64,000 nucleotides of DNA from Aristaeella lactis. GTDB lineage: Bacteria > Bacillota > Clostridia > Christensenellales > Aristaeellaceae. The notes under the pieces are model-generated. The model worked only from the letters and a program-made list of their open reading frames with translations, ran no database searches and was not told where the DNA came from. The position numbers and the translations under genes are program-made. Location of the stretch: NCBI RefSeq assembly GCF_018118585.1, contig NZ_CP069421.1, forward strand, positions 1,674,001-1,738,000, written 5' to 3'. Positions 35,236 through 43,783 of the stretch are shown here, in pieces. The stretch's first letter is position 1. Every line of letters begins with the position of its first letter.

Positions 35236-36015
35236 TTATTCTTCCTTTGTCAGGTCACGGCCGAAGTATTTGTTGCTCAGTTCCGCCAGTTTGCCGTTCT
35301 GCCGGGCTTCTTCCAGGATCCGGTTGATCTCGGCAACCAGGGTTTCTGTCCGTTCGCCCTTCTGTACAGGAATCGCCACCGGTTCTCCGGCAACGCTCAG
35401 CACCACTTTGATCTGTGCTTCCGGATGTTCCGCCAGATAGGCGTCCACGGAATCCTTGGCGTTCAGTGTTGCCTCCACGCGGCCCTGCTGCAGCATCTCC
35501 ATGGTCTCACCCAGGGTGTCCACATAGATCACTTCAGCCCCGGCCGCTTCAGAGCGCATGGCATAAGTGGAATTCGGGGAATTCGCGGTCTTCTTTCCCT
35601 TCAGGTCATCCAGGGACTTGATATCCTCGTTGTCTGCCCTGACCACCAGCACCATTTCCGTATATACATAAGGCGTGCTGAAGCTGTAGCTTTCCGCCCG
35701 CTTTTCAGTATAGCCCACACCGTTGCAGGCGATGTCAAAGCGTCCGGAATCCACGCCGGCCAGGATGCCGTCCCACGCGGTTTCCTTGTAATCCGGGGTT
35801 ACGCCCAGTCCTTCCGCGATCAGGGCGCCGACTTCCACGTCAAAACCGGTCAGTGCGCCGCTTTCATCGTGATAAGTCCAGGGCTGCCAGGCACCTTCCA
35901 TGGCAATTGTCAGGGTTCCCCTTGCCTGGATTTCTTCCAGGGCGGTTTCCGCCATCGCGGCGGAAGCAGTCAGCATGAGCAGGGCCATGAGTACAGCAAC
36001 GAGCTTCTTCATCAT
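35236..36015 (-). CDS. Amino acid ABC solute-binding protein without lipobox
   Basis: 259 residues, family 3 (polar amino acid) binding fold: GTLTIAMEGAWQPWTY, GFDVEVGALIAEGLG, FDIACNGVGYTEKRAESYSFSTPYV. Ligand carboxylate and amino contacts are expected around the Arg in SFSTPY-type and GRVEATLNAKDS segments. The signal peptide ends SAAMA/ET with no lipobox cysteine, the second such binding protein in the window. It follows ohrR by 15 bases. Confidence 0.92.
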   Translation of the reverse strand: MMKKLVAVLMALLMLTASAAMAETALEEIQARGTLTIAMEGAWQPWTYHDESGALTGFDVEVGALIAEGLGVTPDYKETAWDGILAGVDSGRFDIACNGVGYTEKRAESYSFSTPYVYTEMVLVVRADNEDIKSLDDLKGKKTANSPNSTYAMRSEAAGAEVIYVDTLGETMEMLQQGRVEATLNAKDSVDAYLAEHPEAQIKVVLSVAGEPVAIPVQKGERTETLVAEINRILEEARQNGKLAELSNKYFGRDLTKEE

Positions 36016-36030
36016 ACAGTTTCTCCTTTT

Positions 36031-36492
36031 TTATTCTTCCATGGAATCCAGCAGCTTGTGCAGCAGCCGGTACAGTTCAAACGCGTCTTCCTGCGGAAGG
36101 CTGACACATTTCCCGATCTTTGCGGGTATATCCTTCACTTCTTCCCGCAGGGCCCAGCCTTTGTCAGTCAGTTCCACATAGACACAGCGTTCATCAACCT
36201 TGCAGCGGCAGCGTGTGATCCAGCCGTTCTCCTCCATCTTTTTCAGCATCGGCGTCATGGTGCCGCAGTCCAGATACAGCTTGTGACACACATCTCCGAC
36301 CTTTTCCTTGCCGTTTTCCCACAGGGCCAGCAGCACAATATACTGTGTATAGGTTAACCCGAAGGGCTTCAGCAGCGGAGTGTAAGCGCTGATCACTTTC
36401 CGTGCGCAGGCATACAGCGGAAAACAGAGCTGGCTGTCCAGCTGCAGCTGGGGATACTCTGTTTCGTTCTGTTTCCTGTTCTGATCGCTCAT
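36031..36492 (-). CDS. OhrR-type MarR family redox regulator
   Basis: 153 residues. The N-terminal LQLDSQLCFPLYACARKV matches the OhrR peroxide-sensing region, whose first cysteine (in QLCF) is the reactive one. The winged helix covers about 45-115 (TYTQYIVLLALWE, DCGTMTPMLKKMEENGWI). Additional cysteines occur in DVCHKLYLDCGT and RCRCKVDERC. OhrR proteins repress until oxidised by organic peroxides. Embedded between trxA and the transporter genes, it probably controls its own operon. A palindrome between the -35 and -10 boxes upstream of trxB is the candidate operator. Confidence 0.88.
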   Translation of the reverse strand: MSDQNRKQNETEYPQLQLDSQLCFPLYACARKVISAYTPLLKPFGLTYTQYIVLLALWENGKEKVGDVCHKLYLDCGTMTPMLKKMEENGWITRCRCKVDERCVYVELTDKGWALREEVKDIPAKIGKCVSLPQEDAFELYRLLHKLLDSMEE

Positions 36493-36516
36493 TTTTCCGT
36501 TCCTCCCTGGGTTCTG

Positions 36517-36831
36517 TTACAGGTTGTTGTCAATCCATGCGGTCAGCTGCGGCTCGGGACGGAAGCCCACGCTCTGGTCAGCAAATACGCCGTCCTTCAG
36601 CAGGACCAGGCAGGGTACAGAATTAACCCTGTACTGCATGGCCAGTTCCGGGGATTCGTCCACGTCCACCGCGAAAAACGCCACCTTGCCCTCGTACTTC
36701 TCGGAGACATCCTCCAGGATCGGTGCCAGCAACCGGCAGGGGCCGCACCAAGTGGCGGAAAAGTCCACAACTGCCACGGGGGCCTTCATCGCTTCGTTCT
36801 GAAATTCCTGTGTGTTCACTTTCTTAACCAT
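36517..36831 (-). CDS. trxA: Thioredoxin
   Basis: 104 residues with the active site ATWCGPCRLLAP and the cis-proline region NSVPCLVLLKDG. Reduced by the reductase encoded 14 bases upstream. An extra cysteine precedes the loop at VPC. Second gene of the redox/transport operon. Confidence 0.95.
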   Translation of the reverse strand: MVKKVNTQEFQNEAMKAPVAVVDFSATWCGPCRLLAPILEDVSEKYEGKVAFFAVDVDESPELAMQYRVNSVPCLVLLKDGVFADQSVGFRPEPQLTAWIDNNL

Positions 36832-36845
36832 TTTGATATCCTCCT

Positions 36846-37709
36846 TTATTCTTTTGTTTTTTTGTCAATATAGGCTGCTGCGCTGATTGCCGCGACATTT
36901 CCTTCCCCGGCCGCCTTCACATACTGGTAAGGCGTCCCGGTCAGGTCTCCGCAGGCGAATACTCCCGGCAGGTTGGTTTCCATCTTTCGGTTCACCTTCA
37001 CATGGGCGCCGTCTGTTTCCAGTCCCGGTACAAGCTGTCCCGGTGCCACGGCTTCCCGCAGCACAAATACCCCGTCTGCCGCGTACTCTCCCGCCGCTGT
37101 TTTCACCAGCAGGCCGTTTTCCGCTTTCAGGATTCCTTCCGGCTTCTCCCGGATCACTTCCACCGTTTCCGGCAGGTCTGTCCGGTCTGCGTACATCGGG
37201 AAATACATTACCCTGCTGCAAACTCCGGCCAGGAAAGCCGCTTCCGTTTCTTCCCGGGGGCTGTAACCGATCACTGCGGCAGTGCGTCCCCTGTACAGCG
37301 GAGCGTCGCAGGTCGCACAGTAGCTCACGCCCCGGCCCAGCAGTTCTTCCTCTCCCGGCAGGGTCTTGGCCATCACAACACCGGTCGCAAGAATCACTGT
37401 CTTTGCCTCCAGCATTTCCTCCCCGGCCTGCAGGGCGAAATAATCTCCCATGGCATATACAGCGCCGATCCGGCTTTCCGTGATCGGTATATCCATACCG
37501 TCCAGCTGTTCCCGGAAGGCAGCGGCCAGGTCCGCTCCCTTCACAAGCGGCAGTCCCGGATAGTTGCGGATCTCATGAGCCTTTGCCACCTTTTCGCTCA
37601 TCTGCCGGCTGCCCAGGAGCAGGATGCTTTTGTTCCGGTTCTTTGCAGTCAGCGCCGCGGAAACTCCCGCCGGTCCGGTTCCGATAATGGCGATGTCATA
37701 GCGTTCCAC
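36846..37709 (-). CDS. trxB: Thioredoxin reductase (FAD/NAD(P)H)
   Basis: 287 residues, slightly shorter than the usual 305-320. FAD motif IIGTGPAGVSAALTAKNR at the N-terminus, redox centre CATCDAP, a modified NAD(P) loop IGYSPREETEAAFLAG, and the C-terminal FACGDLTGTPYQYVKAAGEG. The NAD(P) loop lacks the normal GGGDSA glycines, so the reductant may differ from NADPH (flavodoxin or ferredoxin is possible, inference). GTG start with AAGGAGG upstream. First gene of the six-gene operon. Confidence 0.9.
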   Translation of the reverse strand: MERYDIAIIGTGPAGVSAALTAKNRNKSILLLGSRQMSEKVAKAHEIRNYPGLPLVKGADLAAAFREQLDGMDIPITESRIGAVYAMGDYFALQAGEEMLEAKTVILATGVVMAKTLPGEEELLGRGVSYCATCDAPLYRGRTAAVIGYSPREETEAAFLAGVCSRVMYFPMYADRTDLPETVEVIREKPEGILKAENGLLVKTAAGEYAADGVFVLREAVAPGQLVPGLETDGAHVKVNRKMETNLPGVFACGDLTGTPYQYVKAAGEGNVAAISAAAYIDKKTKE

Positions 37710-37743
37710 GACACTTCCTCCTTAAATCCTTTTTGCAAATAAT

Positions 37744-37771
37744 ATTTTATCAAATATATTTTATTTGTCAA
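37744..37771 (-). promoter_or_regulatory. Promoter and candidate OhrR operator of the trxB operon
   Basis: TTGACA (37766-37771), 16-base spacer, TAAAAT (37744-37749) on the minus strand. An inverted repeat CAAATA-N5-TATTTG (37751-37767) fills the spacer, the right position for a repressor of the OhrR/MarR kind. Confidence 0.65.
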
Positions 37772-37845
37772 TAACCTTTGATAAAAGATTTTTGATCGGT
37801 CATTCCGTTTTATTGATTGTGAAATAGCCGTAAGTATATAAAAAC

Positions 37846-37976
37846 ATTCGCCGTCAGGCGAATATATCACATTGAGCCGAAGGCTCAATATATCATATTC
37901 TGCTGAAGGCAGAATATATCATGTTTGCCTTTGGCAAACATATCATTACCACAATTCGGAATGTTTTCCGAATTGT
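37846..37976. repeat. Tandem hairpin array B
   Basis: Five perfect hairpins, the first four joined by 7-base spacers ATATCAC or ATATCAT: 37846-37863 (ATTCGCC arm), 37871-37889 (ATTGAGCC), 37897-37915 (ATTCTGC), 37923-37939 (GTTTGCC), and after an 11-base gap 37951-37976 (ACAATTCGGAA). The last hairpin abuts TATAAT at 37979. Same architecture as array A at 30298 with different arms. Confidence 0.8.
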
Positions 37977-37978
37977 GA

Positions 37979-37984
37979 TATAAT
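37979..37984 (+). promoter_or_regulatory. -10 box of the HAD phosphatase gene
   Basis: TATAAT 32 bases before the GTG start. Its -35 region lies inside the final hairpin of array B (around 37955-37960, TTCGGA), so the array may influence initiation. Confidence 0.45.
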
Positions 37985-38016
37985 ACCCCTATCTTTTCCG
38001 ATTGGAGGACTCTTTG

Positions 38017-38658
38017 GTGAAAGATACCCTGCTGATTTTTGACCTGGACGGAACCCTCTGGGACTCTGCCGGACCCGTCGCCGAATCCTGGAATGAAGTA
38101 TTTCAGCGTGAGGCTCCCGGCCTGCCCCTGCTTACCATTGATGATATCCACAGCGTCATGGGAATGACGATGAAAGAGATTGGTGAAACGCTGTATGCCG
38201 ACCGGATCATTCCCAACCGGGAAGCGATCTTTGATCAATGCTGCAACTACGAAGTGGAATACCTCTATTCCCATTGCGGCACATTGTATCCGGATTTCCG
38301 TTCCACCATGGAAGCCCTGAAAAAGGAAGGCTATGGGCTGGCTGTTGTCAGCAACTGCCAGACGGGATATGTAGCCGCTTTCCTTGCCTCCTCCGGAGCC
38401 TCTGATCTTTTCCTGGACTACGAGGAATGGGGCCGTACCGGCTTGTCCAAGGGCGAAAACATCCGCCTGGTCATGGACCGCAATGGCTACACCAAAGGCA
38501 TCTATATCGGCGACACAAAGAAAGACCAGGAGGCCACCCTCCAGGCCGGTCTTCCCTTCATCCATGCAGCCTATGGCTTCGGCAAATCCGTAAACCCCGA
38601 CGGTGTCATCCACAGTCTTTCCGAACTCCCTTCCGTAATCAAAAATCTCCTTAACTAA
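38017..38658 (+). CDS. HAD-superfamily phosphatase (phosphoglycolate phosphatase-like)
   Basis: 213 residues from the GTG at 38017, chosen because GGAGG sits 8 bases upstream. An upstream in-frame TTG at 38002 overlaps that site. Motif I is FDLDGTLWDS, motif II VVSNC, motif III/IV GLSKGENI and YIGDTKKDQEAT. The helical cap follows motif I, as in the Gph/PGMB subfamily. It dephosphorylates a small phosphometabolite in the cytoplasm; the substrate is not predictable. Confidence 0.88.
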   Translation: MKDTLLIFDLDGTLWDSAGPVAESWNEVFQREAPGLPLLTIDDIHSVMGMTMKEIGETLYADRIIPNREAIFDQCCNYEVEYLYSHCGTLYPDFRSTMEALKKEGYGLAVVSNCQTGYVAAFLASSGASDLFLDYEEWGRTGLSKGENIRLVMDRNGYTKGIYIGDTKKDQEATLQAGLPFIHAAYGFGKSVNPDGVIHSLSELPSVIKNLLN

Positions 38659-38683
38659 GTTTTCAACACCACATATAAATCAT

Positions 38684-38714
38684 AAAAACTCCTGCGATAC
38701 CGCAGGAGTTTTTT
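38684..38714 (+). terminator. Intrinsic terminator after the HAD gene
   Basis: ACTCCTGCG / CGCAGGAGT with loop ATAC (38688-38709), then TTTTT. An A-run on the left side lets it also serve the convergent DUF4037 gene. Confidence 0.9.
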
Positions 38715-38771
38715 CCACCATTATTCATTTTTCAGTCTTAAGTTTTAAGTTTTAAGTAGGCCGAAGGCCTT

Positions 38772-39713
38772 TCATACACAATATAACACGTGCAGATTCC
38801 TTACGCTTCCGTCCCTTATCCCGTCATTCACTGAGTACGCGTGCTTCTCCAGGTCGCCGCAGGTTGCTTCTGTCAGCCCCTGTTCCTGAAGCAGGCCAAT
38901 AATCTGGGACGCGATCTCTTCCATGCAGAAATATTTGTCTTCCGCCAGTTCTTTCCCGTTCTCCGTGGTCAGCAGCCACTCCAGGCTTCTTCCCAGGTCC
39001 TCGCCGCCCGGCAGCGCCTTCAATGCCCGGAAGCTCCACTTGTAATACGGCATATACTTCCTGTTCAGCAGGAATACCGCCGACAGGGTGTTCCGTGCGA
39101 ACTCTCCCACAGCCAGCTGCGCCGCGCCGGTCTCACCGTGCTTCAGGCACCGCTGATAGTTATACTGGCCGCTCTGGGCCATCAGCAGCAGCCGGCCCGC
39201 CAGCCGTTTCCTCCGGATATCTTCCGGCATGTCCTCCAGGATCTTCCGGCAGTCTGTCAGCAGTCCCGCCGGATCCCGGAACACTTCCCCGTTCACCGCT
39301 TCCGCAAGCGCGTATTCAGGGATGCGGAGCCATTGTTCTGTTGTCATCTGTTCCGGAGGGCAGCCAATCTTATCCGTAAAGTATTCATCGATCCGGAACA
39401 GGCCGTGACGCTGTCCGCCTACCGGCTGCAGCTTCTGCCGCCGGAAGCCTTCAAATTCCGCCGGAAGCTTCGCGTAGGCCCGTTCCATCTGAAAAGCTGT
39501 CCGCCGGTCCACAATCTCCTCCTCGGGAATAAACAGGCAGAATCCCGGTTCAAAATCATGGTCCCGGGAAACCTCGTCATCAAAACCGTAGCATTCAGAT
39601 CCGCTTCCGGTCAAAGCCGCGGCGACGATCTCCTCGTATTCCGGAAACTGATCATGGATCATCGGAACGCCGTACGTTTCCCAGTAGGCACGTGCCAGCT
39701 CAAGCCCTGTCAT
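38772..39713 (-). CDS. DUF4037 nucleotidyltransferase-like protein
   Basis: 313 residues. The N-terminal GSGSECYGFDDEVSRDHDF resembles the G-S/DxD pattern of polymerase-beta-type nucleotidyltransferases, as DUF4037 proteins show. The rest is helical. It overlaps the TPR gene by 14 bases, so the two are translated together. Activity unknown; nucleotidyl transfer to a protein or small molecule is an inference. Confidence 0.85.
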   Translation of the reverse strand: MTGLELARAYWETYGVPMIHDQFPEYEEIVAAALTGSGSECYGFDDEVSRDHDFEPGFCLFIPEEEIVDRRTAFQMERAYAKLPAEFEGFRRQKLQPVGGQRHGLFRIDEYFTDKIGCPPEQMTTEQWLRIPEYALAEAVNGEVFRDPAGLLTDCRKILEDMPEDIRRKRLAGRLLLMAQSGQYNYQRCLKHGETGAAQLAVGEFARNTLSAVFLLNRKYMPYYKWSFRALKALPGGEDLGRSLEWLLTTENGKELAEDKYFCMEEIASQIIGLLQEQGLTEATCGDLEKHAYSVNDGIRDGSVRNLHVLYCV

Positions 39714-40524
39714 TGATCTCCTCCGCCCTCTTTTTCAGTTCCGCTTCCGTGGCAAAGTATCCGTAGTGGCCGAATACCGGCGCGCATTTCTCACAGACAA
39801 AAGCATAGTACCCGTTTCGCGGCAGGTGTTCCGTGTTCAGGAGCGTCTCTGCCCTGTCCAGGTAGTCTTCCACGGCTTCCTCCGCGTTTTCCGGGCCCAG
39901 GGCGGCCTCTGTTGCGTCCGCCATGTTCAGCCAGGTGATCGCCTGCTCCAGTTCACCGTTTTCTTGTGTTGCCATCACCGCAATTGCCCTGCGGAACATA
40001 TCCATGGCTTCCTCATAACGTCCGCAAACGGACAGGGACAGCGCCATGTTGTTGTACAGGCCGCCCAGCCTGCCGTCATTTTGCGGCAGGTTCTTTTCAT
40101 AGTTCTCCCGTGCCCGTTCAAAGAACGCCAGTCCGCCCACCGGATCCCCGAAAGCTTCCCGCACCGTACCGGCGTTCACCCAGGTGGTTCCTGCCGTCAC
40201 AGTGTCCTCCATGCCAAGCTTTTCCACCAGTGTGGCCGCTTTCTCCGCATGAGCAAACGCCTGGTCCTGTTTCCCCTGCTTCCGGTAGTAGCCCATGAGC
40301 TCATTGTTCAGCATCAGCTGGCCCCGCTCGTCCCGGTTGGCTTCCGCCTCTGCCAGCCAGTATTTCAGGTGGCGTTCCACTGCCGGCCAGTCATTCCTGT
40401 CCTCATATTCCCGGAGCTTATCCATGATCCGGCCCACCGGTACCGGCTGGACAGTTTCCTCTTCTCCCGGTTTACCGCACAAAGCGCACCGCGGATCCAC
40501 ATAATCCTCCCTCTCCAGGTTCAT
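39700..40524 (-). CDS. Tetratricopeptide repeat protein with terminal CxxC pairs
   Basis: 274 residues. A short N-terminal zinc-knuckle-like CALCGKPG (about 14-21), then helical TPR units over about 45-230 (paired helices with A/L/G/Y spacing, such as LYNNMALSLSVCGRYEEAMDMFRRA), and a C-terminal CEKCAPVFGHYGYF. The CxxC pairs at both ends could bind one zinc together. It is the translational partner of the DUF4037 protein. Confidence 0.82.
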   Translation of the reverse strand: MNLEREDYVDPRCALCGKPGEEETVQPVPVGRIMDKLREYEDRNDWPAVERHLKYWLAEAEANRDERGQLMLNNELMGYYRKQGKQDQAFAHAEKAATLVEKLGMEDTVTAGTTWVNAGTVREAFGDPVGGLAFFERARENYEKNLPQNDGRLGGLYNNMALSLSVCGRYEEAMDMFRRAIAVMATQENGELEQAITWLNMADATEAALGPENAEEAVEDYLDRAETLLNTEHLPRNGYYAFVCEKCAPVFGHYGYFATEAELKKRAEEINDRA

Positions 40525-40596
40525 ACACTCACCCCGGTTCTCTTAATCTTGCACTGTACTGGTTTTTACTTCAAACCCGCTGTATTCAGTATATCA

Positions 40597-40643
40597 TTTT
40601 TCATTGTTCATTGTTCATTGGGTTTGATGCTTTGCATCAAACC
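40597..40643. repeat. Word tract plus hairpin at the end of the tyrosine phosphatase gene
   Basis: TTCATTG words (40597-40620) followed by the hairpin GGGTTTGATG/CATCAAACCC (40619-40642), which contains the phosphatase stop. It has no T-run on the minus side, so termination is uncertain. Confidence 0.5.
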
Positions 40644-41069
40644 CCTGCATCCCTCTTCAATCTGCTTCAGGACCCCGCTGAAGTCCCTTGTATACCAGGG
40701 ATCGTCTATTTCCCGTCCCGGCTGCCCGGCCCAAGCCAGCAGCATAGACAGCTTTCCTTCCGGATCCCCGCCGTAAATCCGTTTCATGTCCCACATATTT
40801 TCATCGTCCATCCCGATGATATAATCCCATTCGCCGTATTCCGCCCGGGTTGTCTGCCTTGCCGCGTGATATTCGCATTCATATCCGGCTGCCGCCAGCG
40901 CCCTTTTCATCGGCGGATAAACGTCATTTCCGATCTCTTCCCGGGTTGCAGCAGCGGATGCAATCTTCAGATCATTTCTATGCTGTTCCCGCGCCATTTG
41001 CTTCATCACCATTTCCGCAGCAGCGCTTCGACAGATATTGCCATGGCAGATAAATAAGATTTTAATCAC
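40608..41069 (-). CDS. Low-molecular-weight protein tyrosine phosphatase
   Basis: 153 residues. The P-loop is at the very N-terminus (ILFICHGNICRSA, CX5RS) and the general-acid loop is DDPWYTRD. It removes phosphate from tyrosine (or arginine) of proteins. GTG start with AGGAGG 12 bases upstream. The first eleven codons come from an inserted element: a second 5' end of the same gene family survives at 45135-45176, with a shared 17-base core. So this is the hybrid gene restored after integration. Confidence 0.93.
   Translation of the reverse strand: MIKILFICHGNICRSAAAEMVMKQMAREQHRNDLKIASAAATREEIGNDVYPPMKRALAAAGYECEYHAARQTTRAEYGEWDYIIGMDDENMWDMKRIYGGDPEGKLSMLLAWAGQPGREIDDPWYTRDFSGVLKQIEEGCRGLMQSIKPNEQ
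41038..41054. repeat. Attachment site core, left (inside the phosphatase gene)
   Basis: TTGCCATGGCAGATAAA, encoding (minus strand) the FICHGN of the phosphatase P-loop. Sixteen of 17 bases match 45145-45161 in direct orientation. The integrase remnant lies about 390 bases inward. Confidence 0.7.
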
Positions 41070-41176
41070 TGATACAAGATGCCTCCTAATGCCGCAGGAT
41101 GCCGCGTTTTTCGCAGTTCTCTGCGGGTCAAATCTGTCCCACGTTTTCCAAAATGAAATTCATCACTCGGTAATAG

Positions 41177-41300
41177 CGGGCAAGCATCCGACGTCCGCCA
41201 GTGGCGGGAATCTCATCGAATGCTTGCTCAACCGAAACAAGCGAGCTGCCCAGTGGGCAGTCGTGTCGATTGAGGTTGCGGGTCAATGCGGCAAATCGAG
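41177..41300 (+). repeat. Structured repeat, copy 2 (leader of the phosphatase gene)
   Basis: Aligns with 24021-24137. It has CCGCCAGTGGCGG and CTGCCCAGTGGGCAG palindromes, bracketed by GCAAGCATCCGA / TCGAATGCTTGC. It lies about 108 bases before the phosphatase start, the same orientation and distance as copy 1 to addB. It ends in GCGGCAAATCG (41288-41298), which recurs inverted at 45091-45101. Confidence 0.7.
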
Positions 41301-41363
41301 GCCGCCAAAAGTAGTAGAAAAGTAGTAAAACGGGATTTTTCTACTACCGGAATTTCTGTTTCA

Positions 41364-41421
41364 AGGATACCATATACAGCTCTCCCCGGGCAACAAAAAA
41401 CCGGCCACTTTTCGCAGCCGG
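41364..41421 (-). promoter_or_regulatory. Terminator-promoter module 1
   Basis: Minus strand: hairpin CCGGC/GCCGG (41401-41421), six T, TTGCCC (41388-41393), 18-base spacer ending TGG, TATCCT (41364-41369). Ends the integrase remnant and probably starts the phosphatase transcript. Confidence 0.7.
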
Positions 41422-41440
41422 AGTCAAATTCGCTGTCCAG

Positions 41441-41707
41441 TTATCCTACCCGGAACATCCTCTTGCTCACCTTAGTTTCTTCCTTCTTTCCTGCCAGCTT
41501 TTCCTGTTCTTTCCTGGCGTTTTCCAGCTCCTGCATCCGTCCAACTTCCTCAAGTGCGTCCTCCAGGCCCAAATGCGTGTACGTGTTCATCGTCACGCCG
41601 ATGTCGCTGTGACCCATAAGGTACTGGAGCGTCTTCGAGTACACACCTGCCCGCGCCTGAATGCTGCAGTAAGTATGGCGACATACGTGGGGCGTGATGT
41701 TCGGCAT
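41441..41707 (-). pseudogene. C-terminal remnant of a tyrosine recombinase (integrase)
   Basis: 88 codons after an ATG, in a frame open only from a TGA about 27 bases upstream. It carries the C-terminal catalytic motifs of Tn916/phage integrases: TPHVCRHTYCSIQARAG (HxxR), LMGHS and the nucleophile tyrosine in VTMNTYTHLG. The core-binding and N-terminal domains are missing, so it is non-functional. It is oriented and placed next to the attachment core at 41038, as integrases of such elements usually are. Confidence 0.85.
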
Positions 41708-41866
41708 CTGCTCTCGGAAAATCTCGTTGTATTGTCAAGATCTGCAAAAACCATCAGAATTGACTAACCGTTTGCTTTCAGGTTGCCGCGCACTGCCGTA
41801 CATCGTCATGCACAAACTTCAGGAGTTTTTTATTTTCATCAATAGCGTTCAGTTCCGTCGATCTGT

Positions 41867-43699
41867 TTATGGCTTTTGATCCTCAGCCTTCAGGATGCTC
41901 ATAAACTCTTCACCGGTAATGGTTTCTTTGTTTAGAAGATATGCCGCCAGTTCATGGAGTTTATCTTCGTGTTCCCGCAGAATACTGTCTGCTTTCTTCC
42001 GGGCTTCTTCTACCAATGCGACTACCTGTTCATCAATCTTTTCCGCAAAAGCAGGACTGCATGTCAGGGATGTGTCCTGACCCAGATACTGACTGTTCTG
42101 TGTTTCCAGTGCCACCATACCAAAACTGCCCATGCCATAGCGGGTAATCATCCCGCGTGCCAGCCGGGTGGCCTTTTCAATATCATTGCTTGCGCCCGTG
42201 GTGATGGAGTGGAAAACCAGCTGCTCAGCCGCTTGCCCGCCTGTCAGGGTAACAATCTTATTATACAGTTCTTCGCGGGACATCAGATAATGCTCGTCTT
42301 CATCCACCTGCATAGTATATCCAAGAGCACCGGATGTCCTGGGGATAATCGTGATCTTTGTCACAGGTGCAGAATCGGTCTGCAGAGCTGCCACCAATGC
42401 GTGACCGATTTCGTGATAGGAAACTATTTTCTTTTCACTCTCAGACATAACTGCATTTTTACGCTGATAACCGGCGATAACCGTTTCCACACTTTCCATC
42501 AGGTCGTCCTGTGTTACAGTATCGCGGCCCAGCCGCACCGCACGCAGAGCTGCCTCATTGATGATATTGGCCAGTTCCGCACCGCTTGCACCGCTTGTTG
42601 CCCTGGCGACAGCTTTCAGGTCAATGTTATCGGCCATTCTGATCCCCTTGCTGTGCACACGCAGAATCGCTTCACGGCCGCCGACATCGGGCAGTTCAAC
42701 CGGAATCCTTCTGTCAAAACGACCTGGGCGCAGAAGAGCTGGATCCAGGGATTCAGGCCGGTTAGTTGCTGCCAGTATGACCACACCCTTTTTTCCGTCA
42801 AAGCCATCCATTTCTGTCAGCAACTGATTCAGAGTCTGTTCACGCTCATCATTGCCGCCGATGCCGGCTCCGGTATCACGTTTTTTCCCGATTGTATCAA
42901 TTTCATCAATAAAAACGATACAGGGTGCCTTTTCGTTCGCCTGTTTGAACAGGTCCCTGACTTTTGCTGCACCCATGCCAACAAACATCTCCACAAATTC
43001 GCTGCCGGAAATGGAAAAGAAAGGAACCTCGGCCTCGCCGGCCACAGCTTTCGCCAGCAAAGTTTTACCTGTTCCAGGCGGTCCGACAAGCAACGCGCCT
43101 TTAGGCAGTTTAGCGCCAATGGAGGCATATTTACCCGGGTGCTCCAGAAAATCAACAATCTCTTTCAGTGCTTCCTTGGCTTCTTCCTCACCGGCTACAT
43201 CTTCGAAAGTTACACCCGTTGATTCTGAAGCAACAATCTTCGCACCGGATTTACCGAAGCTCAGTGCATTCATCCCGCCCATCATCCGCTTTGATAATAT
43301 CCGGCCCAATGCCCAGAACAGTGCGATCGGGATTATCCAGCTGATGATAAAGCTGATCAGCAGATTGTTCTGCGTTGGAATTTGTGCGGAAAACGAAACT
43401 CTGGCATCCTCCAGCCGTTGACGCAGACTGTTATCCGGGAAAACCGCTGTCTTATAGATGCCGTCCTGTCCGTCTTTGCCTTTGGCGATGAAAATCAATT
43501 GTTCTCCGTTTTCATCCATGGATACTTCTGATACCTGTTTTGAATCCACCATTTTCAGAAAATCGCTGTAACCGACTTCCTGAACCTGGCGCTGCAAAAG
43601 CATCGGAAAAACGAACGCATTCAGCAGCATAATCACGATGACTGCAACAGCCATGTAGAAAATGAGCGGCTTTTTATTCTGACTGGGATCATTGATCAT
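41867..43699 (-). CDS. ftsH: FtsH-type ATP-dependent zinc metalloprotease
   Basis: 610 residues. Two N-terminal membrane helices (about 12-33 and 110-132) around an extracytoplasmic domain, AAA+ domain with Walker A GPPGTGKT, Walker B IVFIDEID and the SRH segment [21 protein letters not shown], then the protease domain with zinc motif HEIGH and a C-terminal helical tail. It degrades membrane and unstable proteins. It lies inside the integrated element after hsp20, and is shorter and more A+T-rich than housekeeping FtsH proteins usually are. It is likely an extra, acquired copy. Confidence 0.93.
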   Translation of the reverse strand: MINDPSQNKKPLIFYMAVAVIVIMLLNAFVFPMLLQRQVQEVGYSDFLKMVDSKQVSEVSMDENGEQLIFIAKGKDGQDGIYKTAVFPDNSLRQRLEDARVSFSAQIPTQNNLLISFIISWIIPIALFWALGRILSKRMMGGMNALSFGKSGAKIVASESTGVTFEDVAGEEEAKEALKEIVDFLEHPGKYASIGAKLPKGALLVGPPGTGKTLLAKAVAGEAEVPFFSISGSEFVEMFVGMGAAKVRDLFKQANEKAPCIVFIDEIDTIGKKRDTGAGIGGNDEREQTLNQLLTEMDGFDGKKGVVILAATNRPESLDPALLRPGRFDRRIPVELPDVGGREAILRVHSKGIRMADNIDLKAVARATSGASGAELANIINEAALRAVRLGRDTVTQDDLMESVETVIAGYQRKNAVMSESEKKIVSYHEIGHALVAALQTDSAPVTKITIIPRTSGALGYTMQVDEDEHYLMSREELYNKIVTLTGGQAAEQLVFHSITTGASNDIEKATRLARGMITRYGMGSFGMVALETQNSQYLGQDTSLTCSPAFAEKIDEQVVALVEEARKKADSILREHEDKLHELAAYLLNKETITGEEFMSILKAEDQKP

Positions 43700-43783
43700 A
43701 AGGCCATCTCCTTCTTAGGGGTATCTTATATCCTGAACATAAAGGGCAAGTGAAAAACGGAAGAATAACAGGAAAAAGCTACA

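Noticed and set aside
38755-38772. Single hairpin AGGCCGAAGGCCT as a third hairpin array
   Set aside because: Only one short hairpin and no repeated 7-base spacer; noted as possibly related but not counted.
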